Assembly (NCBI GenBank): GCA_009774765.1
Contig: VSOK01000039.1
Coordinates: 1 to 24,586 of the forward strand
Length of the DNA: 24,586 nt
Direction of reading: 5' to 3'
Source of the DNA: Bacteroidales bacterium
GTDB taxonomy: Bacteria > Bacteroidota > Bacteroidia > Bacteroidales > UBA932
Under the pieces are notes generated by a model that was given only the letters and a program-made list of their open reading frames with translations, made no database searches and was not told the DNA's origin. Position numbers and translations under genes: made by a program. Positions 1 to 6,364 of the stretch are shown here, one piece after another (position 1 is the stretch's first letter; each line of letters starts with the position of its first letter).

Positions 1-372
1 AGTATCGCGTATTCTATTTTTTACGATGCCATTGACATGGTAGGCGAGAAGATGAAAGATTCTGACAAGGCTCCTCTCGATATTTGGAGGAAAGCTCTTG
101 AGAATGTGACACCTCAGGTTGAGGTGAAGAGCCGCAGGATCGGTGGAGCTAACTTCCAGGTGCCTACAGAGGTGCGTCCGGAAAGGAAAATTTCACTTTC
201 TATGAAGAATATGATCATATTCGCCCGCAAACGTTCCGGCCACTCTATGGCAGAAAAACTCTGTGCTGAAATCATCGCCGCATATAACTGCGAAGGTGCA
301 GCATACAAGAGAAAAGAAGATATGCACAGAATGGCGGAAGCTAACAAAGCTTTTGCACACTTCCGTTTCTAA
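1..372 (+). CDS. rpsG: 30S ribosomal protein S7, 5'-truncated by window edge
   Basis: S7 nucleates assembly of the 3' domain of 16S rRNA and contacts tRNA near the E site. The reading frame is open from base 1 (first visible residues SIAYSIFYDAIDMVGEKM), so the start lies upstream of the window and about 124 C-terminal residues of a usual ~155-residue protein are visible. Recognisable family segments are VEVKSRRIGGANFQVPTEV, the RKRSGHSMAEKL stretch, and the end KRKEDMHRMAEANKAFAHFRF. The next gene, fusA, begins 21 nt after the stop, as in the classical str operon (rpsL-rpsG-fusA). The identification is secure. Confidence 0.98.
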   Translation, partial: SIAYSIFYDAIDMVGEKMKDSDKAPLDIWRKALENVTPQVEVKSRRIGGANFQVPTEVRPERKISLSMKNMIIFARKRSGHSMAEKLCAEIIAAYNCEGAAYKRKEDMHRMAEANKAFAHFRF

Positions 373-393
373 TCCCCAAAAGAGTAACGAACA

Positions 394-2505
394 ATGGCAA
401 GAGATCTTAAATTCACCAGGAATATCGGTATTATGGCTCACATCGATGCCGGTAAGACAACAACTTCAGAGCGTATTCTTTTCTATACAGGAAAGACTCA
501 CAAGATCGGTGAGGTTCACGAAGGTGCTGCCACTATGGACTGGATGGTGCAGGAGCAGGAGCGCGGTATCACAATCACTTCTGCTGCTACCACTGCTTTC
601 TGGAAATACAAAGGGGATACATATCAGATCAACCTTATCGACACTCCGGGTCACGTTGACTTCACCGTTGAGGTGGAGCGTTCACTTCGTGTCCTCGACG
701 GTACCGTCGCTACTTTCTGTGCGGTAGGTCGCGTACAGCCTCAGTCTGAGACCGTTTGGCGTCAGGCTGACAAATACGGAGTTCCGAAAATCGCTTATAT
801 CAATAAGATGGACCGCGTGGGCGCGGACTTCCTCGCAGTTGTTGAGGAAATCAAAGAGAAGCTCGGCGCAAGGGCTGTTCCTATCTGCCTTCCTATCGGA
901 GCAGAGGACAAGTTCCAGGGTATCGTTGACCTTATAGCCAACAAGGCTATAATCTATGACGGCACTGACAACATAGTAAACTACCAGATTGCTGACGTTC
1001 CGGCTGAAATGGCTGACGAGGTCGCAATGTGGAGGGAGAAACTTGTCGAGGCTGCCGCAGAGTATGACGAGACTCTTATGGAGAAGTTCTTCGACGATCC
1101 TGATTCAATTTCAGAGGATGAGCTTATCGCCGCTCTCAGAAAGGCAACTATCGATATGTCTATCGTGCCTGCATGCTGCGGTTCTTCATTCAAGAATAAA
1201 GGTGTCCAGTTCCTTCTTGACGCTGTTATGCGTTATCTTCCTTCTCCGCTTGACATCGGTGCTGTCAAAGCTACCGACCCGAGGACAGGAGATGAGGTTG
1301 AGCGCAAGCCAAGTGCTTCAGAGCCATTCTGCGCACTCGTGTTCAAGATTGCTACTGACCCGTTCGTAGGCCGTCTTGCATTCCTCAGGGCTTATTCAGG
1401 ACGTCTTGATGCAGGTTCTTACGTGCTCAATACACGTTCAGACAAGAAAGAGCGTGTTGCAAGGCTTTATCAGATGCACTCCAACAAGCAGAACCCTATC
1501 GAGTTCGTTGAGGCTGGTGACATCTGTGCAGCAGTAGGTTTCAAGGATCTCCGTACAGGTGATACCATCTGTGTAGAGAATGCTCCTGTGACCCTTGAGT
1601 CAATGGAGTTCCCTGATCCGGTTATCGGACTTGCAGTTGAGCCTAAGACTCAGAAGGACCTTGACAAGCTCGGTATCGCACTTGCGAAACTTGCAGAGGA
1701 GGACCCTACATTTACAGTGAAAACAGACCACGAGACAGGACAGACAGTCATCAGCGGTATGGGTGAGCTTCACCTTGATATCATCGTTGACCGTCTCCGT
1801 CGTGAGTTCAATGTGGACATCAACCAGGGCGCGCCTCAGGTTAACTACAAAGAGGCCATCACACAGACTGTACAGCACCGTGAGGTGTTCAAGAAACAGA
1901 CCGGTGGTCGCGGTAAGTTCGCGGATATCATCGTAGAGATCGGACCTGCAGACGAAGGACACGTAGGTCTTCAGTTTGTTGACGAGGTCAAAGGTGGTAA
2001 CGTGCCTAAGGAGTTTATCCCCTCTGTTGAGAAAGGATTCAAGTCAGCAATGTCAAATGGTGTTCTTGCAGGATACGAGGTGCCTTCTCTTAAGGTAACG
2101 CTTAAGGACGGTTCATTCCACCCTGTCGACTCAGATCAGCTTTCATTTGAGATTTGCGCACGTCAGGCATTCCGTCACGCTTGCCCTAAGGCAAAACCTG
2201 TTCTCCTTGAGCCTATTATGAGCCTTGAGGTTGTTACACCGGAGGATTATATGGGTGATATCGTCGGCGACCTTAACCGTCGTAGAGGACAGATCAATGC
2301 TATGGATTCCACTACCGGTGCACGTATTGTCAAAGCATTCGTTCCGCTCGCAGAGCAGTTCGGTTATGTGACTATCCTGAGAACAATATCTTCAGGACGT
2401 GCAACCAGCACAATGTCATTTGACCATTATGCTGAAGTTCCGGCAAACCTTGCAAAAGAGGTTATCGAGAAGAGTGGTTACAAGCCAGTTGATGATGACG
2501 AGTAG
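394..2505 (+). CDS. fusA: Elongation factor G
   Basis: EF-G is the cytoplasmic GTPase that drives tRNA-mRNA translocation and, with RRF, ribosome recycling. It has 703 residues, normal for the family. The G1/P-loop AHIDAGKTT is at residues 15-23, the switch II DTPGH motif at 83-87 and NKMD at 137-140. The C-terminal domain IV/V region contains GRGKFAD and the conserved SGRATSTMSFDHYAEVP near the end. It sits 21 nt after rpsG and 35 nt before rpsJ, so it is probably cotranscribed with both. One oddity: residues around 110-116 read AVGRVQPQ, with Arg113 where a glycine is usual (AVGGVxPQ). The start is supported by the standard N-terminus MARDLKFTRNIGIMAHIDAGKTT. Confidence 0.98.
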   Translation: MARDLKFTRNIGIMAHIDAGKTTTSERILFYTGKTHKIGEVHEGAATMDWMVQEQERGITITSAATTAFWKYKGDTYQINLIDTPGHVDFTVEVERSLRVLDGTVATFCAVGRVQPQSETVWRQADKYGVPKIAYINKMDRVGADFLAVVEEIKEKLGARAVPICLPIGAEDKFQGIVDLIANKAIIYDGTDNIVNYQIADVPAEMADEVAMWREKLVEAAAEYDETLMEKFFDDPDSISEDELIAALRKATIDMSIVPACCGSSFKNKGVQFLLDAVMRYLPSPLDIGAVKATDPRTGDEVERKPSASEPFCALVFKIATDPFVGRLAFLRAYSGRLDAGSYVLNTRSDKKERVARLYQMHSNKQNPIEFVEAGDICAAVGFKDLRTGDTICVENAPVTLESMEFPDPVIGLAVEPKTQKDLDKLGIALAKLAEEDPTFTVKTDHETGQTVISGMGELHLDIIVDRLRREFNVDINQGAPQVNYKEAITQTVQHREVFKKQTGGRGKFADIIVEIGPADEGHVGLQFVDEVKGGNVPKEFIPSVEKGFKSAMSNGVLAGYEVPSLKVTLKDGSFHPVDSDQLSFEICARQAFRHACPKAKPVLLEPIMSLEVVTPEDYMGDIVGDLNRRRGQINAMDSTTGARIVKAFVPLAEQFGYVTILRTISSGRATSTMSFDHYAEVPANLAKEVIEKSGYKPVDDDE

Positions 2506-2540
2506 TATCGTAGGTTTAATCTGAAATTACAAAAATTGAT

Positions 2541-2846
2541 ATGAGTCAAAAAATAAGAATAAAACTTAAATCATTCGATCACATGCTGGTTGACAAGTCA
2601 GCAAAGAAGATCGTTGATACAGTATCTTCGACCGGTGCTCGCGTGAATGGTCCTATTCCGCTTCCTACCGACAACAAGATATTTACTGTAAACCGCTCGA
2701 CTTTCGTTAACAAGAAATCTCGCGAGCAGTTTGAACTCAACTCATACAGCCGTCTTCTTGACATCTATGAGTCAACTCAGAAGACTGTTGACGCTCTGAT
2801 GAAGCTTGAGCTTCCAAGCGGAGTTGATGTGGAAATCAAGATATGA
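2541..2846 (+). CDS. rpsJ: 30S ribosomal protein S10
   Basis: S10 is a small-subunit head protein that also takes part in transcription antitermination with NusB. The product has 101 residues, the normal length. It begins MSQKIRIKLKSFDHMLVD, contains GPIPLPTDNKIFTVNRSTF and ends GVDVEIKI, all characteristic of S10. It follows fusA by 35 nt with no terminator between them. In most Bacteroidales rpsJ leads directly into rplC-rplD-rplW. Here it is followed instead by a tRNA gene and a long non-coding stretch, so the str and S10 clusters appear to be separated in this genome. Confidence 0.98.
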   Translation: MSQKIRIKLKSFDHMLVDKSAKKIVDTVSSTGARVNGPIPLPTDNKIFTVNRSTFVNKKSREQFELNSYSRLLDIYESTQKTVDALMKLELPSGVDVEIKI

Positions 2847-2859
2847 TTTTGACGGAATC

Positions 2860-2891
2860 TTTGTATAGATTCCAAAAAATTACTATATTTG
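2860..2891 (+). promoter_or_regulatory. Bacteroidota-type promoter for the tRNA gene
   Basis: TTTG at 2860-2863 and TATATTTG at 2884-2891 are separated by 20 bp, matching the phylum's -33 TTTG and -7 TAnnTTTG consensus. The predicted start is near 2896-2898, about 35 nt before the tRNA. A 7-bp inverted repeat (GGAATCT at 2854-2860, AGATTCC at 2867-2873) overlaps the -33 box. Confidence 0.65.
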
Positions 2892-2925
2892 CAGAGTTAT
2901 CCGGTTTCCGGATGACTCTGACAAA
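2888..2925 (+). repeat. Long inverted repeat between promoter and tRNA
   Basis: The arms at 2892-2904 (CAGAGTTATCCGG) and 2908-2920 (CCGGATGACTCTG) form a 13-bp stem with one G-U pair and a TTT loop. TTTG at 2888-2891 can pair with CAAA at 2922-2925 across a bulged A, extending the stem. No T tract follows (next bases are TAAAAA), so it is not a standard terminator. It could be a 5' leader structure of the pre-tRNA, a protein-binding site, or the 3' end of the rpsJ transcript. Confidence 0.7.
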
Positions 2926-2931
2926 TAAAAA

Positions 2932-3006
2932 GGTCCTATAGCTCAGTTGGTTAGTAGCACCTGACTCATAATCAGGGGGTCACAGGTTCAAGCCCTGTTG
3001 GGACCA
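2932..3006 (+). tRNA. tRNA with CAT anticodon (elongator Met, or Ile2 after lysidine modification)
   Basis: A cloverleaf can be drawn. The acceptor stem GGTCCTA pairs with TGGGACC, the anticodon stem is CCTGA/TCAGG with loop CTCATAA (anticodon CAT at 2967-2969), and the T arm is ACAGG-TTCAAGC-CCTGT. The discriminator base is A at 3006, and CCA is not encoded. It is not the initiator: the first pair is G-C and the anticodon stem lacks three consecutive G-C pairs at the loop. Elongator Met and tRNA-Ile(CAT) cannot be separated with certainty by eye. The variable and T regions resemble elongator Met. The D arm is odd: GCTC faces TAGC, giving a C-T mismatch, as if a T had been inserted into the usual GAGC. 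Confidence 0.93.
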
Positions 3007-3012
3007 CATAAA

Positions 3013-3044
3013 AGAGGATGACTGTTTCGGTCGTCCTCTTTTTG
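3013..3044 (+). terminator. Rho-independent terminator after the tRNA
   Basis: AGAGGATGAC (3013-3022) pairs with GTCGTCCTCT (3030-3039), ten pairs including one G-U, with a 7-nt loop. The T run at 3039-3043 continues as GTTTTTT. Confidence 0.9.
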
Positions 3045-3228
3045 TTTTTTCTCCTTGTTCTTTTTCTCCTATGCCACAACCCTTGTTTCACCGATAAGAC
3101 GGTACGCACCAGGGATCACCAGCAAAACCCCTGTGTCGAAATTCAGTGTCAAATACTTTGTGGGCATAAAACAGGGATGGCTAACAAGTAAAGACACCTT
3201 TCTGAGAGTTGTCACCCCGTAGTACTCC

Positions 3229-3262
3229 GTGCCCATCGGACAGAAAAAGGGCCGATGGGCAC
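3229..3262. repeat. Inverted repeat, 11-bp stem
   Basis: GTGCCCATCGG (3229-3239) and CCGATGGGCAC (3252-3262) are exact reverse complements around a 12-nt loop. There is no T tract on either side, so terminator function is doubtful. Confidence 0.7.
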
Positions 3263-3310
3263 ACCAGTCAAAGGCAACTACCTTATAATCAATCACAAGA
3301 TAAAAAACAA

Positions 3311-3346
3311 CGTGGCCATCAGACATTTTCCCGTCTGATGGCTACG
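3311..3346. repeat. Inverted repeat, 14-bp stem
   Basis: CGTGGCCATCAGAC (3311-3324) pairs with GTCTGATGGCTACG (3333-3346), with one G-U pair and an 8-nt loop ATTTTCCC. No gene ends nearby. Confidence 0.7.
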
Positions 3347-3526
3347 CTTCGGCAAAAATACAGTTAATATAGACACATACTTTTAATGGTGATCAGAAAT
3401 GTACCTTATGATGGCGTTAAAACAGACAAAAGTATCAATTATACCACCTTGTCTCGCTGATAAGGTCCTACGCACCGGCACTGGTAGACCCTCCCTTTGC
3501 AAGTCATTGATTGATATGTGTTTATG

Positions 3527-3558
3527 AAACAGTATGCCGTTTAAATGTCATACTGTTT
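3527..3558. repeat. Inverted repeat, AAACAGTATG family, copy 1
   Basis: AAACAGTATG (3527-3536) and CATACTGTTT (3549-3558) are exact reverse complements with a 12-nt spacer. The element at 3826-3859 has almost the same arms, so this looks like a small dispersed repeat family within the region. Confidence 0.65.
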
Positions 3559-3825
3559 TATATATGCCTGATAATCAACTGAATATGGAATGAGGGCCTT
3601 TGGTTGCCTGACCAGAGTGACTATAGAATGAAAATATGTACAATCCAAAAGATGGTCTATATAAAAACTGTACGTCAATGTGTTAAAAAACGGAATGTTA
3701 TGACAGGGCTGTACTGTTTTGCTGTGGACTGTACTGTTTTGCAGTTTGTTGGGCAGTTAGTTGTGGATAACCATCCTTGTGTTTGCAGGTGGGTATTTGT
3801 AACATATTATGTGTCAATGTTATAT

Positions 3826-3859
3826 AAAACAGTATTCCTTATATGGAGTATACTGTTTT
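3826..3859. repeat. Inverted repeat, AAACAGTATG family, copy 2
   Basis: AAAACAGTAT (3826-3835) is the reverse complement of ATACTGTTTT (3850-3859). The sequence after it (TACTGTTTTGCAATTT, later CAGTTAGTTGTG) resembles 3731-3775 (TACTGTTTTGCAGTTT, later CAGTTAGTTGTG). This indicates two diverged copies of a longer unit around 3670-3780 and 3812-3898. Confidence 0.6.
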
Positions 3860-3916
3860 GCAATTTATTGTGTTTCAGTTAGTTGTGAGAACCCACCTGT
3901 CCAATTAGCTCTGCCG

Positions 3917-4368
3917 CCACCTTAACTTGCAAATAATTGGTAATCAGTTTATCTTGACTGAAGGTAGCAACTGTAAGCAGGGAGCGGAGTAAAATTCTAG
4001 TTGTTTTGTATAGTCGCTACCGGTCGGCAGAATTGGATTGAATGCTTCTCCCATATCTGCCACCTTCAGTAGCAATGTGCTGATAATCAATGAAAATATA
4101 CTGAAGGTGGTGTCCCGGATCTTCCACTGTCAGTTGTAATTGTTTGATAATCAATAGAAATTCACTTGAGGTGGTGCTTCTGATTTACCACCTTCAGTGA
4201 CAAATCCATCATATACGCAATCTGCTCGAGCTTGGCAACTGAAGGTGTAAAAAATCAGTGTCCACCTTCAGCTGCAAATAGTTGATAATCAGTATAAATC
4301 TACTGAAGGTGGAATGCTCTGACGCTACCTTCAGTAGTAATTGTTTGATGATTGGTATAGAGAGGTGG
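3917..4368. repeat. Array of six palindromic repeat units (~51 bp each)
   Basis: Six related units lie at 3917-3966, 4060-4110, 4124-4174, 4188-4247, 4262-4312 and 4325-4368. The best copies (4060-4110 and 4262-4312) start with CCACCTTCAG and end with CTGAAGGTGG, with a central TGATAATCA. Copies 2 to 6 begin 64, 64, 74 and 63 bp apart, so the 44-60-bp units are separated by 12-14-bp spacers. Copy 1 is set apart by 93 bp. Copies differ at many positions, and copies 1, 3 and 6 have decayed arms. This is not a CRISPR array: the repeats are fully palindromic and variable, and the spacers are too short. Confidence 0.75.
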
Positions 4369-4481
4369 TGCATTTCGTGATATTCCTGTATTGTGGTAAA
4401 CCTTTTTTAGGACGAGACACAAAACACGAGCAGGAGTAAATTTTATAATGCGCTGAACCATAGTGAGATAAGTAAATGGAA

Positions 4482-4519
4482 CCTGCTTTGCCCATACATT
4501 CTGATGGGGGCAAAGCAGG
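4482..4519 (+). repeat. Stable hairpin, 12-bp stem
   Basis: CCTGCTTTGCCC (4482-4493) and GGGCAAAGCAGG (4508-4519) are exact reverse complements around a 14-nt loop. CTTGCTTTCATT follows, a weak T-rich tail, so it may be a terminator, but no gene upstream would use it. It lies 168 bp before the nitroreductase gene. Confidence 0.6.
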
Positions 4520-4686
4520 CTTGCTTTCATTATGTTGTTGATAATCAGTATCTTGAAGATTGAGACCTTGCTCGTGATTTGTACCGGAATTCTCCGGCTG
4601 ATCTTATATGATGTCTTTTGTATCAGGTGTGACGGGTTCTCAGGTTTTGGCAGTGTTGTTGCATAGGTGCCGGGAAAAATATCATT

Positions 4687-5292
4687 ATGAAAAACAATAA
4701 ATTTATGGATGCGGTCAGACACCGCAGAAGTTACTATAAGTTGTCACCTGTTTCACCGGTGCCGGATCAGCAGATCATTGAAATGCTGGAGGAGGCTGTA
4801 AAGAATGTTCCTTCAGCATTCAATTCGCAATCAGCAAGAATTGTCCTTTTGCTTGGAAAGCACCATAAGAAGATGTGGGAGATAACACTTGCTGCTTTGA
4901 AGAAAGTGACTCCTGAAAAATCTTTTGGAAGGACCGAAGCCAAAGTGGAGGGAAGTTTCGCTTCAGGATATGGTACGGTTCTTTTCTATGAGGATACGGA
5001 TGTCGTGGAAGATATGCAGAAAAAATTTCCGGTATATGCCGAAAGTTTCAAGGCATATTCCGAACATACCTCGGCGATGCATCAGTTCGTAATATGGACT
5101 GCCCTGGAAGATATGGGATTCGGGGCCTCGCTTCAGCATTATAATCCTCTGATTGACGAAGAACTCGCAAAAACGTTCAGCATAAATCCACGGTGGCGTC
5201 TTGTCGCACAGATGCCGTTCGGTACACCTGAGGATGTGCCCGGGGAAAAGGAAATCAATCCTCTTGACAGCAGGTTGCTGATCTTTAAATAG
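4687..5292 (+). CDS. Nitroreductase-family flavoprotein (Frm2-like)
   Basis: The 201-residue product resembles the FMN-dependent nitroreductase superfamily, and within it the compact Frm2/Hbn1-like branch that typically has about 200 residues. Supporting segments are the N-terminal RHRRSYYKLS (residues 12-21, the usual Arg-Arg/Ser FMN-phosphate contact region), NVPSAFNSQSARIVLLLG (about 40-57), and a C-terminal WTALEDMGFGASLQHYNP followed by WRLVAQMPFGTP. Enzymes of this type reduce nitro compounds or quinones with NAD(P)H; the physiological substrate cannot be told from sequence. The gene stands alone, with a repeat-rich region before it and a strong terminator after it. I saw no clear TAnnTTTG promoter box directly upstream. 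Confidence 0.88.
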   Translation: MKNNKFMDAVRHRRSYYKLSPVSPVPDQQIIEMLEEAVKNVPSAFNSQSARIVLLLGKHHKKMWEITLAALKKVTPEKSFGRTEAKVEGSFASGYGTVLFYEDTDVVEDMQKKFPVYAESFKAYSEHTSAMHQFVIWTALEDMGFGASLQHYNPLIDEELAKTFSINPRWRLVAQMPFGTPEDVPGEKEINPLDSRLLIFK

Positions 5293-5300
5293 GTAGATTT

Positions 5301-5332
5301 ACGAGGCTGATTTTTCGGCCTCGTGTTTTTTC
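5301..5332 (+). terminator. Rho-independent terminator after the nitroreductase gene
   Basis: ACGAGGCTGA (5301-5310) pairs with TCGGCCTCGT (5315-5324), ten pairs with one T-G, and the loop is TTTT. GTTTTTTC follows. Confidence 0.9.
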
Positions 5333-5370
5333 TGTTCATTAGGGAAAAAACAATTTTTAGGACATATACG

Positions 5371-5477
5371 TATTTTTGCCTCAGCATAGTCCAAGTAAAC
5401 TTGACTCTGCGCTCAGCTTTTTCGTATATTTGAGCTAAAGCTCACATAAACGTCTGCTCTCGCTTTTGCTATATTTG
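5371..5477 (+). promoter_or_regulatory. Tandem promoter-like repeats before the fructokinase remnant
   Basis: Three TAnnTTTG boxes occur: TATTTTTG (5371-5378), TATATTTG (5425-5432) and TATATTTG (5470-5477). The second has TTG at 5401-5403 with a 21-bp spacer, a plausible -33/-7 pair. The segments 5393-5432 and 5433-5477 look like diverged copies. Each opens with a small palindrome (AAGTAAACTT at 5393-5402; TGAGCTAAAGCTCA at 5431-5444) and continues CTCTGC/CTGCTC, a CTTTT run and TATATTTG. The last box is 28 bp before the fructokinase ATG. Confidence 0.5.
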
Positions 5478-5504
5478 CCAAGATTATGTAATTGTATTGT
5501 CATT

Positions 5505-6229
5505 ATGGAAAAAGGTATTGTAGCAGGTATTGGCGAAGTCCTTTGGGATGTGCTTCCGGAAGGAAAGAAAATCGGCGGCGCACCGGCAAATTTTGCCTAT
5601 CACATGTCCCAGTTCGGCTTTGAAAGCTATGTGGTCAGCGCGGTAGGCAACGATGTTCTCGGTGATGAGATCTTGGAGAATTTTGCGGAAAAGAATCTGA
5701 AAGGTTTTATCGCAAAGGTCAATTCCCCGACCGGCACCGTACAGGTCGGGCTTGATGCCGACGGAATCCATCAGTATGATATCAAAGAGAATGTCGCCTG
5801 GGACAATATCCCTTTACTCCTGAACTTGAAATGCTTGCCGGGCGGACCGGAGCATTGTGTTTCGGGGCCCTCGCCCAGAGAAACAGTGTCTCACGTGATA
5901 CTGTCAGGAGATTTGTGGCGGCAATGCCCCAGGACAGCTATAAGGTATGCGACATCAATCTGCGCCAGAATTTCTATTCAAAGGAAGTGCTTCTCGAGTC
6001 TATGGGTATCTGCGACATTTTGAAGATAAATGACGAAGAGTTCGTCACTGTCAGCGGATTGCTTGGCTATAAGTATGAGAGCGCGGGAGATTCATTTACA
6101 GCCACATTCGTTGCGTCTGTACTTAAAGGCAGATCAGTGCGTGAGGCGCATCGGTTTGCTGTGGAGGTATCAGCCTTCGTCTGCACACAGAACGGAGCAA
6201 TGCCTGTACTTCCTGAAAAATACAGATAG
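5505..6229 (+). pseudogene. Fructokinase-like PfkB sugar kinase, broken
   Basis: The intact relative would phosphorylate fructose or a related sugar with ATP. The N-terminal part (from ATG 5505) has the PfkB GEVLWDVLPEGKKIGGAPANFAYH signature and continues to ENVAWDNIP. One C is missing in the CCC at 5810-5812, and the reading frame moves there from the 5505 frame to another. The continuation, PFTPEL...LCFGALAQRN, then VCDINLRQNFYS and AGDSFTATF, is typical of the family. A second lesion is an in-frame internal deletion: GLLGYKYE runs straight into SAGDSFTA. About 50-60 residues that normally precede the catalytic GAGD motif are gone, and its first Gly is now Ser. With two independent lesions, loss of function is likely. 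Confidence 0.85.
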
Positions 6230-6274
6230 CAGAGGCCGTATCCTGAACCTGCAGGTATCAAGACGATATGACAC

Positions 6275-6304
6275 TTGCAGGTTTGGAGATTATTTGTAAC
6301 TTTG
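6275..6304 (+). promoter_or_regulatory. Promoter of the metX-thrA-metY-asd operon
   Basis: TTG (6275-6277) is followed after 19 bp by TAACTTTG (6297-6304), a full match to TAnnTTTG. The expected start is about 6309-6312, only a few bases before the ATG of the leader ORF, so the mRNA would be nearly leaderless for that peptide. CCTGCA (6248-6253) and TGCAGG (6276-6281) form an inverted repeat reaching into the -33 box, which could be an operator. Confidence 0.6.
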
Positions 6305-6313
6305 CCCTGTTCT

Positions 6314-6364
6314 ATGGGAAAAACATCTTTCATATCAATGATGTCAATGCGAATGCATCGCTAA
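6314..6364 (+). CDS. Methionine-rich leader peptide of the met operon (putative)
   Basis: This 16-codon ORF reads MGKTSFISMMSMRMHR, with Met codons at positions 1, 9, 10, 12 and 14 and the stop TAA at 6362-6364. It begins about ten bases after the -7 box. Codons 13-16 lie in the 5' arm of the terminator hairpin and its loop edge, and the stop codon is in the loop. A ribosome waiting at codons 9-12 for methionyl-tRNA would cover the 5' arm (6352-6359) and prevent the hairpin. Rapid translation and release would let it form and stop transcription before metX. The ORF, promoter and terminator are read directly; the regulatory role is inferred from the logic of leader-peptide attenuation. I do not recall this leader being described in this phylum. 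Confidence 0.65.
   Translation: MGKTSFISMMSMRMHR

Larger units (their letters stand above)
3045..4686. other. Gene-free, repeat-rich intergenic region
   Basis: This stretch of about 1.6 kb has no convincing coding sequence. The open frames in it are short, lack recognisable domains and run across inverted repeats. It contains several stable hairpins (3229-3262, 3311-3346, 3527-3558, 3826-3859, 4482-4519) and an array of related palindromic units (3917-4368). It also has a diverged direct repeat sharing the core GATAAG...ACGCACC, near 3085-3110 and 3445-3475. Roughly 3347-3440 and 4370-4480 show nothing I can assign. Confidence 0.7.

Noticed and set aside
730..732. Arg113 in EF-G where Gly is usual, as a possible resistance or specialised-paralog mark
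   Set aside because: All GTPase motifs are intact and the gene is in the normal str context. A single substitution is not enough to claim altered function.
3069..3326. Minus-strand open frame of 85 codons
   Set aside because: It runs through two long hairpins, shows no recognisable domain and has no promoter or start context. It is more likely repeat sequence than a gene.
3604..3882. Plus-strand open frame of 92 codons
   Set aside because: It is built from the two diverged direct repeats of this region. Its Cys/Val/Phe-rich translation has no family resemblance.
3917..4368. CRISPR array
   Set aside because: The repeats are fully palindromic and differ between copies, the spacers are only 12-14 bp, and no cas genes are in the window.
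4300..4722. Minus-strand open frame of 140 codons overlapping the nitroreductase start
   Set aside because: It crosses the palindromic array and the 12-bp hairpin and overlaps the 5' end of a real gene. No domain is recognisable.
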